Source: Beroe forskalii (taxonomy: Eukaryota > Ctenophora > Nuda > Beroida > Beroidae). Taken from it: 64,000 nucleotides of DNA. The stretch is from NCBI GenBank assembly GCA_011033025.1, contig WFMF01000018.1, forward strand, positions 992,001-1,056,000, given 5' to 3'. The notes under the pieces were generated by a model. That model was not told where the DNA came from and searched no databases. It was given only the letters and a program-made list of their open reading frames with translations. This document shows, piece after piece, positions 1-13,182 of the stretch; position 1 is the first letter of the stretch; each line of letters starts with the position of its first letter. The translations under genes were made by a program, and so were the position numbers.

Positions 1-3000
1 TAAATTAACATCAGACTCCTCTCATCAAGGACTGCTGAGGGTTATTTTAAGCAATTAACTGCAGGGCTGTATTAATAACCTTAAATGGACTCTGTAGACA
101 GTGGTAAAGCGTGCCAACTAACTTGACACTCCGCAATAAATAAACAGTCCGATCTTAGTTGGATTTCCTGACTCCTTCAACCTACCTTCCCCTCGCCTGA
201 TTGGTGGATTTCCTAAACTCCCCTCACCAGATTGGTTCTCTGCAGGTTTACATATTGTTTAAACTAGGTTGACACTGGTCGTGTTAAAAGGAGCTATTTC
301 ACGCCAGTAGAGTGTTATACGGTTTCTATGACTACTGGCTGGGTTGCATGCTGTTTCCATGGCTCCAGGCTGGGTTGGATGCTCGTTTCCATGGCTCCAG
401 GCTGGGTTGCATGCTCACTTCCTAGTGACAACTGTTAAACTGTCAGGATGGTAAGCTAGCAGGTAGTAGTAAGAGTAGAAAACCTCTGTCAACATAGGAT
501 GGACTTCGCAGCGAGGAAAAACAGGCTGCTTCCAATCAATGACCAGAATTTCTGGCTGCGATTTAAAAAATATAAACGATATATTTTTGGAGCATTTTTG
601 ACATACTGGTTCGATTTAACAGCCGTTTCTCTGATTTTTAGAAGATGTATCGAGACTTAGTTCAATAATTCATTAATTCCAGCTTGAGGTTCAATTTAAT
701 ATAAAAATCAGCTAACTACACCTTATGGCTACATCTAAAGCTCGGAAGGAAACAATCTTCCTCTCCTTGAGTTTTCCCAAGAATAAGGATCAAATGGATC
801 AGGAAGTCATCATGAGTTTTTCCATGGGGCAAGCAACTGAAAAAATGCTTTGAAATAATTCCGGCTCAATCAATCACTAGACTCCTGTGGAGACTTCATC
901 GATATCGCCTCACCAATTTTCTCAAAATATTAAGAACATTTCTTTTAATTGCAGGCTGAATTTTCAATCTTTGGACTTAAAGGCGCAATCACTTAACGGC
1001 TTTTCATTCGATTATTCGTCTGGTTCATGTTTTGTTCATGTTTTGCTTGTATGTGGGAGGGGAAAAACAGATTTGTGTCAACCAAACCGAATCTAATTGC
1101 TTGGCTACTATAATTATCTATAGCCGATCCAAGCTTTAAATAAAAGAAAATATGCTACCTCGAATAATCCAATAAATCCACAAAAATACATAAGATGAGT
1201 AGTATTTCCCAGCTTTTTTCACCAATTTCTTTAAATCTTGATAATTTTAAACCCTGCCACATATCCTTCCCAAGCTTTTACCAACTTTTATTTTAACCCC
1301 CTTTAACTACAACATTGAAGTTCCAATGCTTGTGTATCATTCTAAACCTTGAAGTACCAAGCAGAATCCAGGTTTCTGTTAACAGCAAACTGGAAACCTT
1401 GCTCTACTTCACACATTTCTCTACTTCACACATCGTGTCCTGGTTTTCAGAGCCTGGTAGCGACTTGTACCACAGTGCTACACTGATAGTGTTACAAGAC
1501 ATTGCTTGTGTTACAAGACATTGCTTACATTAGAGCATTAAACTTGTACAGCAGTGAGATACGGAGTGTTAAATTGCTTGCATTAAACAGGACTTTATTT
1601 TGGATTTGCAGCGATATTTCGCACATCTGCAGTCACACAACGCTGTTATGAATCTTAGGAATAGCACTCTCCGGGCTTTTCATCTGGTAATACCCAAGAG
1701 CCTTCAAGCAAATTTCACGGCTTCCTTCTAGGCTCAAGAGTAAACTACCAAAAACCATAGCCTTTCTTACTGCCTCGCACGGTTCGGCAGTTGTCAGCTC
1801 TACCATTCTCAGGCAGGAATATGTTTTACTGCAGGTTTATATCTAGACCCCTAGAACGTGATACAGATAAGCAGATATGATGTTTAATTCTGTTTATATT
1901 GTGCTCTGAAAAAGAGAAGTCTAGATTATAATAATAAGGAACAAGAGGACTGGAGTTTAGTCAGGACTAACAGTGCTGTAGTTTAACAGGGAGTGTATCA
2001 GAGTGTTAAAAGCAAACTCTCTGAGACTTGAGTTCAGGGGAGTCTCAGCCCTGCTAATTATGTGACAGAATTATCACTTACGAATATTGGTGACAGAATG
2101 AACACAAGTCACAACTTAATCTATATTTAGATTAAGAGAGAGGACTTGGCCAAGTGTGCAGGGAGACTTGACAGTTCTATGTTTAGATTTGCAACAAAAG
2201 AGAAGGGAGAAGAAGGGGAAGAAATAGAGTATTCCGATTTTAATTTGAAAATCGCGAATCATCTTTGAAAGCTATCACCTTCTAGAAGAAGTTTTTCAAT
2301 CCTACTGATGCAATAGTTGCTATCGTTAGAAGACTATGAGTCTGGCTTTTGAAACTTAGGAAATAAATAGCTAGAAGTTACAGCAGCCCTTGCTGCTAAT
2401 GCTAGAGTTTTAAGGTTTAGAGTCACACCCAGCCGTTACTCTGATAAGATAGAGACAATGAGCCCCACTAAGTCTCATGAGTCATGACACTATGACACAT
2501 GTCTACATAGCTACAGTATATGACACATGTCTACATTTAATTAGAGTATGTGGCACATGTGACATGTCTACATAATCTGATGCATCAGGAGCCATGGAAT
2601 TCACTGTGCTGTCTTCAGTAGAGCCAAGCATCTCGGGGCCAGCCACAGATCACAAAACAGAGTATGGCTACTATTAATCTTATTAATCTTAACACGCCAC
2701 ATAACCGAGTTACTAATCTCAGCACGCCCAATCTACTGCCACTCAGCACGCCCAATCTACTGCCACTCTGCACGCCCTACAGACTGTCACCCATCACGCC
2801 ACATAGACTGCCACCAACGGCTACCCAGTATCCAGTATAGCTGCTACCCAGTATCCAGTATAGCTGCTACCCAATACTCAGTACCTAGCTGCATAACTGT
2901 AGAAGAAAGCAGCCACTGTATTTAGTCTCGCCGTCGAACTGTCTAATTATTTCCAGTAGAATGTCGCACTTCAGCTTCAGTTTATAGTTTTTATAATTTA

Positions 3001-3339
3001 TCTCCTATCTACGAACGTGATGTGTCCTCTGTCCACTACCGCTAAAGGAAGCGAGCTATGAAGTGAAGCATGAAGTGCCAATGATCTGACGTTGGAAGGC
3101 CGAAAGGGGGTACAAAGAGAGATCTGACGACTACGCTTCATCGAGATACTATCAGTATCTGATTATCAGCGGAAGGAGGGTCGGAGAGAACTTATCCATC
3201 TGCTGAGTACTGCAGCGCGCTAGGGAGGTATAATTCCCTTTCCGATTGTACATTCCTAGGGTTTCATGCTGGAGGTAGGGTGTGTAACAATGTCTGTACA
3301 TCATCGCCTCTTCCAACAGCTCATGATATATTTGAATGA

Positions 3340-3384
3340 ACTCACAGGATTCTAGCAGTATCATACAGCTAGAATCCTGTGAGT
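3340..3384. repeat. Perfect 17-bp inverted repeat (hairpin)
   Basis: Arms ACTCACAGGATTCTAGC (3340-3356) and its exact complement (3368-3384) with an 11-base loop. No flanking duplication seen. Confidence 0.85.
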
Positions 3385-5861
3385 ATGTGCTCAGGATCTG
3401 TCTAAAGTTACAAGAATTGGATGTGAATATTATATCCGCCCTGAGTCTACAAGTGTGATTCTTTGGGATTAAAATTTAGACAATAATGATCTTCAATAAT
3501 GTGTTGAATTTAACGGAATCATGACCGGCGTTACCGGTTTGGAATTTTACTAAAATACCGTAGAAAGTAGAATTATTAAGTTGGAATTACCAACTTTCGA
3601 AGGAAAGCCGAGGAATGGTATAATAACTCTGCATTTTCATCACTGTAACAATAACCTTCAAAGAAACCCTACATCAGAGAGTCATTTAGCGGAGAACAAT
3701 CCACCTAACCCAAGACTCAAGAGTATTTGATCATTTCCGTAATCCTCAAAATGATCACATAAATAATCTGGTGCTGACAGAATCTTTCTAGAGTTTTATG
3801 TTCTTTTTCTCAATACAGTTCGTAGTATGATCTTTCTAAGGAATGCTACAATGGCTCAGCTACGTAGCTAGGATTTACAGTTTGGGGATGCAGGCCAAAT
3901 TGTAAGGGATGCTGAGCAACCCATTTCGACTATAATAGTCCCAGTGGATATAATTTTTTCAGGGGATGCAACCAAAACTTCCACTGGGTACGAGGCTGAA
4001 ATGGCTCATAAAACTATCGTTTTGCAATCTTGCAATGACAAATCCTGCACAAGAAAGCGCCATGCTATGACTCGTATCATCTCATTATGTGTTTCATCTC
4101 ATATAGATAATATTTTATGCGTTTTAATATTAGATTGAGTACAAAGTCCATTTAGCGTTGGCGCCAGGCAGCAGCTCAGAAGTGCTGACTCTCTGTTAAA
4201 AGAGTAACTATAGTCTCAAAGTACGAGCATAAAGTAGCAAACAAAGGCAAGCCATCAAAACAACAAGCAAAGGAGTGAGGCATATTAAAAGAGCTGATGG
4301 AGTGGTGAGGAGTTTTTACAGAGTGCAGGAGATCGTCATGATATACTTAAAGACGATTAACATACTTAGTGGAATTAGAGATAACTAACATTTACAATAA
4401 GTACAACGATACTAAATAACTATCCAATGTTTCGATGAGCAGCATTGATGGGCGCCGATTCGATCCAAATCCCAGTATATGATCAGCACTCGGGTCCCAA
4501 AAGGAACAACCTGGATCTTGTTGTTTTTTCAGCGAAATCTAATGTGATCGTACAACCAGGATGCAGTACTCTGGGGGCTGAGATCCCTTATCCATGTCCC
4601 ACTTTATTCTGGTGATGGATAATATAGTATTCAGACTTTTACGCGTGCCAGTCTTCACAAAAGATCTGTGATAACCGGGAGATCATGGCCATTGAGTGAC
4701 TCGGAGAGCTACAATCCAGCTTCTGAACAAGATCCTCAGTTTGGTTCAACATATTATGAACTGCTCCTAAAGCTACAATCCACCTCCCAACAGTTTTAAA
4801 TTTTGATATAATATCTGAATTTGAATTTTAATATCTGAAACTCGAACCTCTGAACCCGCACTAATGACGAAGGATACAATCTTCCCTGCACTAAAGACAG
4901 ATATAATCTACCCCAATTGTTCCCAGATCCTTAGTCTCCAGACCAATGAGTCCTGGGTACCTCATGTAACGAGCTGGAGTAACAAGTGAGTGTAATTAGG
5001 ACTGTCAGGAACCATGGAGCATTGGAAATCAGAAGAGTTTGCTCTCTACGTCATCAACTCAGTATTCTAAACCCTGATAACACCGTCACTCTTTACTGCA
5101 CAATCTTCCCAACAATCCCTGCCCTTGATGGTGTTAGATCAGAGCCAATTCAGAGCCTGTAACACTCCCTAGCTGTGTTAGATCGGATTACGGCGTGGTT
5201 TATGGCGACACATTCTGAGGAGTTTGCAGGACTTTTCCAAGAGCGTGAAACTTTCAAATGATGATGGGATTATTGAAGAGCGGCTAAGTTTAATGATGAT
5301 GGGTCATTGTTATCTTTTTAAGGGCAAGGCAATGTTAAGTGTAAGTATTGAGAGCTGGTTCATGCACAGGAATTCTAACATTTTCTAAAGTTGGATCAGG
5401 TTAAAACTTTAAAAGTTACGCACGTCCAACGAGTTTAAGGGCTTGAAATTGCACGCCAAGCAGAGTTGAGTACTGATTTTCTAACTATCAACTCCAAATA
5501 CTTACAACTTTTTATTGCTACATTTCAGAGAATATGCTAGAGCCTCTGCATCTACATCGTATTATAAATGTACATTTTATTACATTATATCAGTATTTTA
5601 AGTGTTGATATTGTCAACTCCTAAGGTTTACTCCAATGGAGATCTGTTAGTCGATATCCTAAGGTTTACTCCTATTGATCTCCAGTCGATGAAGAACTAC
5701 ACTAACAAAAGGAATGGAATATTCCGATACTCAAAGTGTCCCAGTTTTAGGGGTTTCACACGGAATCATATGAAGTTTTTAGAGAGTTTTAGAAGGAATG
5801 AACTTTGTAAGTTTGTTAAGAGCATTTATACGGTGCGCAGAGTTCTGCATAAAACATATTC

Positions 5862-5938
5862 CAGTTGCAAGCGAAGTCTTATTCATATCAGAAATATGAT
5901 TTCTGATACTGATATGAATAAGACCTCGTCTGCAACTG
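5862..5938. repeat. 30-bp inverted repeat with 17-base loop
   Basis: Arms at 5862-5891 and 5909-5938 pair at 27 of 30 positions; the inner 14 bases (CTTATTCATATCAG and complement) are perfect. Size resembles a microRNA precursor, but a MITE remnant is equally possible. Confidence 0.8.
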
Positions 5939-7388
5939 AAATATTAAAATCAATTCTTTGAAAAATGTGTTTCGACATGCCGCGGCATTCAAATATTTCT
6001 GATTCCACGTGTTTTCGAGGGCTTCTACCCGCTAAATCCGCTGGGAAACTATATTAGTGAGTCAACATAAACGCCTATAAAGCTATAACTCCAGTACGTG
6101 ATGCGGTACAAATATTCAGTGTAAATTAGTTTTATTACTTCATACCACACATATTATTAGGTAGAATTAGTGCACACGTGTACAGCTACTGGTTTTATTG
6201 TACACAATGTATTACTCTGACACTACTAAAATACCGTCATTCCACACTACAAACAGATGTGAGATACAGTCATACCGCTTTGACACTACCAGCTTTCTTG
6301 CTTTCTGCAATATCTGCCAATGTGGGGTGTATTGGCAGACATGCAGCTTTCTTTTCATTCATTAATTTCTATCTCTCCAGGAGATATAGTACTGCATATC
6401 TTCAGACTTCAGCAGCTCAAAGCTTTTTACAAGAGCAGAGGATATGCCAAGAAAGCATGATTCTAAGACATTATCATGAAAAGAAGATATTATCTTGATG
6501 TTATCTAAAGGCAGGATATAGAAGCATCTCCAGGGGGTAAGATATGAAGCGAGTAGATTGTATGATTATAAAATGTAAAAACGCAAGCTGACTCTACATA
6601 TCATCTCGTGTATAAGCAGAAACATTACAATATCCCGTTGAAATTACATCTAGAAATATGTACAATAAGCGTCAAAAAGTATCTACCTTTTTCGCTGAGT
6701 TTCGTAGGGTGATCTTCGCACATACGTCCTCTATCCCTAGGATGTAGTTCTTACACGCCTGAGAAAAGGAAGAAGTGAGGAGGAGATGAGAGAAAGAATA
6801 AAGAAAACTGAGGGATGAGTGAAGTCAGTGAAAGTATGAATTCATGGGAATGGCTAGTCATTACATGGCCCTTGGTGTAGTCATAATATCCATTACTTTT
6901 CCCAATCAGTCTGATGGAAATCAGTCTGATAGGGAATAGTAACACATGAATTGCGATTTGAAATATTTCGGATTTTGATTGAACTCGCAATAGTTTTACG
7001 TGGAAATATCAGAATGAAGGTATACAGAATGTCGGATATTTGCCCCTATTGACGAAGTTAATTGAATTGTTTCCTTTAATTGTGACCAGGATCGACCAGA
7101 AAATCCTCGTAATTACAGTAATTCAGAATTGACAATTGTAATAAAATCTTAGTAGTTAGTGTTATTACATTTTACACTTGATTTCTAAAGAATCTTGAAA
7201 TACCTTAGTGCTTACACTTGATTTCTAATAGAATCACCGGAATCAACTACTACTATTAGAAGGGGGATGGGCCACTGAGGGCCCAGACGGCGCCCAGGAT
7301 TGGGAGCTACAGGCCCTTTGCTTTTGGGACCCCGGATGGGACAAGAGTCCCGTACCTCACCGGTTGCCACCCTGCCGGAATCACTTAC

Positions 7389-7509
7389 GCTGATGTGTTT
7401 GCACTTGAAGCTGAGTTTTCCCTGGAAGCATTCTTGCGGAGTAATGTCCAGGTCGGTGATGGAACCCACATCATTATAGAATCGAATACCCAGCGTCACT
7501 CCACTCAAA
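7389..7509 (-). CDS. Internal exon of an unidentified gene
   Basis: 121 bp bounded by a strong acceptor (TTTTTTTCAG) and a consensus donor (ATCAGC|GTAAGT). Only one frame is open (phase 2 in, phase 0 out), giving LSGVTLGIRFYNDVGSITDL then DITPQECFQGKLSFKCKHIS. Two cysteines suggest an extracellular or secreted domain; I do not recognise the family. A second copy of its acceptor and first codons lies 116 bases upstream in the transcript sense (7590-7637). Other exons of this gene were not found in the window. Confidence 0.55.
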
Positions 7510-7589
7510 CTGAAAAAAACTGAGGTCAGTAGGGTATCACCAGGGGGTTAGTAGGGGTCACCAGGGAGATTCTAGGGGTAAGCCCGGCT

Positions 7590-7637
7590 GAGTAGGGGTA
7601 CAATCGAATACCCAGTGTTACCCTAGCGCTCAAACTG
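7590..7637 (-). repeat. Decayed copy of the 7389-7509 exon's 5' edge
   Basis: On the minus strand TTTCAG|TTTGAG is followed by a diverged GTAACACTGGGTATTCGATT, matching the real exon start (GTGACGCTGGGTATTCGATT) after a small indel. This duplicates the acceptor and roughly the first 30 coding bases. Confidence 0.7.
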
Positions 7638-9165
7638 AAATAAAATACACTCTTCAGAAATTTACAATTTTACTTTGATACATACCGAATATTAACCGCT
7701 TTACATTATAAAACCAAACCTAAATCTAATTAGTACCATGAAAAAGTTGCGACAGTTACGACACACATTTTTATATTTTTTGTATTTTTATCAGAATGCG
7801 GGAGAGACCGGCTTCAGAATTCAGAGTAGTACTTCGACATTATGTGACGGAGTGACAGCTTCTAGATACTAGATAAGGATGACAAGTCCACACCCCTACT
7901 CCACCATTCTAAACCCTGATTATAACACCACTCTCAAGCATCTATTGTTTTCCTGCAACCTGTTACATTGCGCAGCTGGCAAAAATCCCCATTACTTAAC
8001 AACAACTTGATTCCAGGTTAGATAACAAGGCTTGCAATGGGGAACATCAGTCCACCCCTGCAGTAATCTGATTAGGACACTGTTTTTACTTTTTTAAGAA
8101 TTGGAACTTGTTTCCGATGATGCAAATTTGACGATACAAATTCTATTGAAATTACGTTTGATTTAAATTGCTTTTGATCAATAAAAGTACATGCTGGTGA
8201 ATTGCAGCTGCAGATAGTTAAAGTTGTATCCTTGATAAAATCACAATTTATACATGACTTCATTTAATACAGGATAAATTAGAGGTAGCAAGAATGCTGA
8301 ACAATTAGTGAACTGCCCCCGCTAAAAGTATGGGGATGCTCTCAGTAACACCAAGTGACAGACGTAATGGATCCATTAGCAGATCAAATCTTAATATCCA
8401 GCGATATTAAAGGGTATTACACACCAGCAATTTTACCCAGCTTTATTACAGGGTAATACACACCATCCACCCCTCTAATATCCAGCTATCACACGATCCA
8501 CCACACTTCTGGCGTGTATCAACCAACTGTTCATTGCTACAATACGATGCCCGTCTCAAGGCGTGAAAGTCATTGTCTGATTCAATAAACTAACGCCTTT
8601 CATTCCTCTAAATATTATAAATACCACCCGCTTTATGACTAGATCACCCTCACGACTGGCAATGAAAACTAGCCAACAACAGATCCAATTCCTGAGAAGA
8701 TAAAAGACTCAATAAATTCAACTTCTATAGCAAAATATGTAACGAATAGTAGAATAATATTCTCCCTTTTGTAACGAATGTGATATTCTCGAATAATAAT
8801 ACTCTCACTTTCGCTAATAATTACCTCGAAATGCAGAGCAGTATTAACAACATGTTGACACGGCTGACAATCAGAGGGAAACGTAGCAAACTATCTAACA
8901 AGAAACTATGCGATAAATATACGAGAGAGTTAATTAATATTCTGAGGCAAAACACGTAGGAAGATTGCGGAGGATGATCTCTGTATTTGGTAGGTCACTC
9001 AACCATTCTCTGTCATGGTATAAACTGGATCTTGTCTCCTATAGCTGCTGCAAGTTTATATATAAAGTGCTCTTACTACTAAAACTAGTACTAGATGCCG
9101 TAAAGCGGCTATGAATTGAAAGTTATCGCCTACAGTACAGAGCTCACTCTCTCTCTCTCAGTCTC

Positions 9166-9230
9166 ACGGCACGTGATGCCCATATATGGTCACGTGACAG
9201 GCACGTGGTCTGTGACGTCACGTGACAGAG
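9166..9230. promoter_or_regulatory. CArG box and E-box/CRE cluster
   Basis: A perfect SRF site CCATATATGG (9180-9189) lies among four CACGTG E-boxes, one inside GTGACGTCACGTGAC, which also contains a CRE (TGACGTCA). A CTCT repeat flanks it. Such clustering is typical of a promoter or enhancer; the target gene is unknown, with the minus-strand exon at 7389-7509 the nearest candidate. Confidence 0.45.
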
Positions 9231-10641
9231 CAAGAGAGAGGTGATGAGAAGTGGACGCGAGCTGCAGCAGTCAACGTATAAATAAATGCGTGTCGGAGGG
9301 GGGAGCCCATTATTAGAACTCTCAGGTGCAGCAGCAGTGAGATCCGCTGTGTTTATTCGAGGTGATGACGTAATTTTAAGGGGGAATCTGATAATTAAAA
9401 TGCATGAAAACATTACAGCAAAGATTGGTATCGGATTACGCTGAGAATTACTGCTGCAAAAGGGAGCGCGTACCGAGCAGAACAAAACGACTTTTAGATA
9501 TGCGATTATTTTATCCTAATTATAAAAACAAGGCATCGTCTATAGAATGTGATGGCGTAACTAACGGACGTGACAGCGTAACAAGGGTGATATAATTAAA
9601 CGCATTGCTAAATGTTGTAACATATAACGGACTGTGACATCTGCAGTAGCACATTATAGCGCGTTCTAGGGGTTCATATTATGAAGTTATGTGACATTTA
9701 TGACGTTTTTAGTGGAGGACGCTCCTATATCTCAAAGAACTGACTACATCACTCCATGCAAATATAAACGCGATGTAGATCGAGCTGTATAAATTATGAC
9801 TGCAATGCTGCATGCTATGTTGAATAACATTACATTTTCATCAAAAAGTAGAAAACTACCGATTCTGAAAATAGGACGGTGATTAGGCGTGATAGATTTG
9901 CAGACAAAGGGAATATATCGTTGCAGGGAAATTATCGTGAATTCAATCACCGCAAATTTGTACATTTTATGTTGTAAAAAGTAAAGGAAAAACAAATCCC
10001 AGACGAAAATACACAGGAACGATCTTCCGAAGTCCGTCGAATAAATAAATCGATCGGCCGATAAAGACAATAGACATGTGCTAATATGCTATGCAGTTGG
10101 AAAGCCCGATAAAGTGAGAAAGTGCTGCTTAAGTGTCAATCCCATGATTTCTAACAGTTCCTACAAGCGGCAGCTATAAATCGCGTTGGTATAATTTCAC
10201 GACACTAAACAAATCTTGTCAGAACTGATAAGTTTCATGATTGCCACTGGTTCTGGTAACAAGTTCCTGTTCATTCAGCAGCAACTGTGATATGAACTCT
10301 TATACGACAATCAAACATTGTCTGTCTGTCTGTTTGTACTCATTCTCTGACCACCAGTAGGCCAGCAAACAATTACGTAAGTACCTTATAAAAATCATCA
10401 AATTTTACAATTCCCACGATTTGAAAACTTGAAAATAGTAGAAAAAGTAGCCTTAATCAGTAATGCCCACCATTGATCCAAACCCCACTTTTCGCATGAG
10501 AATCCTGGAAGAAATTATATGGGTGGTTTTCTTTCCGATCACTGGCAAATGAGAATTATTTAAAACTAATAGGAAGTCCTCTCTGATCGGCAACAGAAAC
10601 CTTTCCTAGGCTTGTTCCAGAAAAAAAGTATTTCCTAACTC

Positions 10642-11528
10642 GGGGGGTTCAGCGGTAAGTGGTATGGACGGCATCACACTTAAGGGCATGGGGGTGGGTG
10701 GGTACTTCGAACTAGCGACCAGATAGCGGCAGACGATAAATGGTATAAATTTTAGGGTAAAATGCAGTAAATCCAATAAATTTGTTACGAAATTTGTGAA
10801 AAATTTGTCAAAAATGCCCATTTTCACAAATTTTGGATACTGAAACTGGATTTCGGCTGCTCCTAGCGCTCTTAAGTAAATTTAATTATGAATCAGGAAT
10901 CTTAACCTTAAATTGGTGTGACGTCATCATGGACTATTACATGCTACAAAAGATGACGTAACCAGCTGATTTCTAATATCGATGATATATGCCAATGATT
11001 TGGCACAATTGTTTGAAGAATTCACGTGACATAAATGTTACTATGGAGATAAGACTTCAAAGTTTCAAGTTGATTAGTACCTAGTTAGTAAAAAAAGTTT
11101 TGAGTTCGTAAAAAATGTTGCGGGTCACATCAATACCTACCCATTGCACCCAGTGCAGTCTAGATAGTTCTAGGTATCTAGATATCTAGGCAGTTGTATG
11201 GTAAAATTCTCTTGTGTTTTTAAAATCTGTAGCAATTTTGGGTATTAAATTGATTGTGTCCCTAGAAAGGAATCACTTCGTAAAGAGTAAGTGACTTTAT
11301 ATATATTTTGATAAGAGTGAGAAACTAAGATTATATGAAACAAAGGGTCGCTTTTTGCAACCAATTTGTGGTCCCTGAAACAATTTCTGTAGCTTGTAGG
11401 GGTGGGTCTAATTTTCAGTTCAGCTTGACCAGTTACAGGCATGCCGCTATCTGGTGGGTGGGTGGGTGGTTGGGATTCTCGACCAGATAGGGTGATGCCG
11501 TCCTCCCACTTACTGCTGAACCCCCCCG
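10642..11528. mobile_element. hAT-like non-autonomous DNA transposon
   Basis: Inverted ends GGGGGGTTCAGCGGTAAGTG (left) and the complement of GGGGGGTTCAGCAGTAAGTG (right), continuing with ACGGCATCAC on both sides. An exact 8-bp direct repeat CCTAACTC flanks it (10634-10641 and 11529-11536), the length expected for hAT elements. 887 bp, no transposase. Confidence 0.8.
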
Positions 11529-12286
11529 CCTAACTCTCTAATTGGCCATGAATTCTGATATTTGTTATCATTGGTTATTCCAGAGTTGAGATCACAAATT
11601 ACATAAGTTTTTAACTGTAAGCACAGCTTTTCTAAGCACAGTTTTGTTTTTGATTTTTACCAGCCTAAGCTTAGTGAAATTACCCCTTTGTCAACATAAT
11701 ACCTGAACACCGTCTACATCGCAAAGTGTGACGTCACACCTGCACATAAACACAGGTGTTTTTCAGATTTTGCCAATTTATTTAATTCTAATTTTGCCAA
11801 TTTATTTATTTCCAGCGGTTCATTTGACATAGAATTGCCTTGATTAACGGCAACTCCTTTGATATTTACAAGACGTTCAATGATGAGATTCAGAGGTTTT
11901 AATTAACTATAGTCTACTAGGAACAATGTATTATTTAAATTGCTGAATGTAAACTTATGAATCACTGATTAATTTGTTATGGATACGGTATGTTACCATG
12001 GTACATGAAAACCATGGTAATAGCCTGGTATAGCAACATGTAACCACGGTAACACCTATACAAAACCTGGGTACATCATGTGATACATTAAATGTTTACA
12101 ATCAGCTTACCTTAGTGGTCATTTGTTTACAGACAGGTGTTTTAGGACACTATTTGCTCTTCTTCTTCTTCTTTTAATTAGCAGTTTAACTTAGAATTTG
12201 TCAGTACATTAGTGCAAACCTTAGAATTGTAATTAAAATTTCAAGAAGTCATTTCTCTTCATTTTATTGCCATAACTCATACATAG

Positions 12287-12457
12287 ACTATATAACCACG
12301 CGACTAGAGAGAGACTTTTGCAATTCGCCACGCGCAGCGTGGTGAATTACAATTAGGCGCGAACGCAGTGAGTGTCTAATTGCTCATATAGTACGAACGC
12401 CAGTGAGTGCTATATGTGAAGATCAAAAGTCTCTCTCTTGGCGCGTGGTTATATAGT
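12287..12457. mobile_element. Multi-hairpin MITE
   Basis: Inverted ends ACTATATAACCACGCG, then near-matching GAGAGAGACTTTTG, on both sides (about 34 bp). The interior is three further stem-loops; two of them carry the same loop sequence CGAACGC(C)AGTGAGTG. No clear target duplication. Confidence 0.75.
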
Positions 12458-12524
12458 ATATACACGGCCGATTCGAAGTAAGTTTAATTTGGACAGATTT
12501 AGACCCTAGCAGGACACCTTATGT

Positions 12525-12941
12525 CTATGAATTATTCATATTAGTCTTCACATTTGTGCATTGACTTAAGTATTTTGAAGCTTTTTTTTGAAGAGGCAGC
12601 AAGCAGCATAAGAACATAGATTCCATCAAAACGTTCATTTCCATAAACTTCTGCAAAATCAATGGTACAAACATGAAACAAATCGAAAAGACAATCACGA
12701 AGACACACATTCTCACATTCTCAAGAATCCATTCACATTTGAATGATAATTGTACGAGTACAACATAATTGGTAATGTGTGAATCATCAGCAACATACCA
12801 ATGCATCGGAATGTGAACACTGAAGGACCGACCAAACAAAGTGTACAATATCAAAATTGAGAACGAAATAACTAGGTACCACTCATGGTGTACATCGACA
12901 TTTGCAATTAAAATTACTCCCAAAATGTATAGCAGCCACAT
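12525..12941 (-). CDS. Possible small multi-pass membrane protein ORF
   Basis: 138 codons from MWLLYILGVILIANV to a TAG stop. Three or four hydrophobic stretches are visible: LLYILGVILIANV, WYLVISFSILILYTLF, and VRMCVFVIVFSICFMFVPLI. A TATAG acceptor-like site sits eight bases before the ATG. Family not recognised; the composition could also arise by chance in AT-rich DNA. Confidence 0.3.
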   Translation of the reverse strand: MWLLYILGVILIANVDVHHEWYLVISFSILILYTLFGRSFSVHIPMHWYVADDSHITNYVVLVQLSFKCEWILENVRMCVFVIVFSICFMFVPLILQKFMEMNVLMESMFLCCLLPLQKKASKYLSQCTNVKTNMNNS

Positions 12942-13097
12942 TCCATTCTATACCTGTGTTACGAGCAGAGACGTCACGACATACTTGTCTAACATATAGC
13001 GGTTTGCATATGTACACAGTAATTACAATCATGTGTTGTGTTGATTGGTATTTGGTGTTCGTTTTTGTGCATGTGTACATTTGCTAAATACAGTAAA

Positions 13098-13182
13098 CGG
13101 GTCAGGTAAAACAGGGTAAATAAACAGGGTAAATAAACAGGGTAAATAGACAGGGTAAATAGAAAGGGTAAATAAACAGTGT
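13098..13182 (+). repeat. 14-bp tandem repeat ACAGGGTAAATAAA
   Basis: Five to six copies with single-base changes (TAAATAGA, TAAATAGAA variants). Confidence 0.9.

Larger units (their letters stand above)
1..7388. other. Non-coding block
   Basis: No exon with convincing splice sites and protein pattern was found. Contents: a ~32-bp unit repeated three times (322-416, CATGGCTCCAGGCTGGGTTG core), a doubled GTGTTACAAGACATTGCTT (1490-1528), short repeats ACACATGTCTACAT (2488-2560), CAGCACGCCCAATCTACTGC (2717-2815) and TACCCAGTATCCAGTATAGC (2823-2880), and two strong hairpins (3340-3384, 5862-5938). The open frame at 5602-5961 contains the second hairpin and shows no family pattern. Confidence 0.6.
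7638..12524. other. Non-coding block with regulatory-like cluster and two transposons
   Basis: No supported exon. Holds the CArG/E-box cluster (9166-9230), a hAT-like element (10642-11528) and a hairpin MITE (12287-12457), plus palindromic GTTACCATGG/CCATGGTAA sequence at 11990-12050. The open frame at 9144-9485 spans the regulatory cluster and shows no family pattern. Confidence 0.5.

Noticed and set aside
5602..5961. 119-codon plus-strand open frame
   Set aside because: Includes the 30-bp inverted repeat and resembles no family; likely chance.
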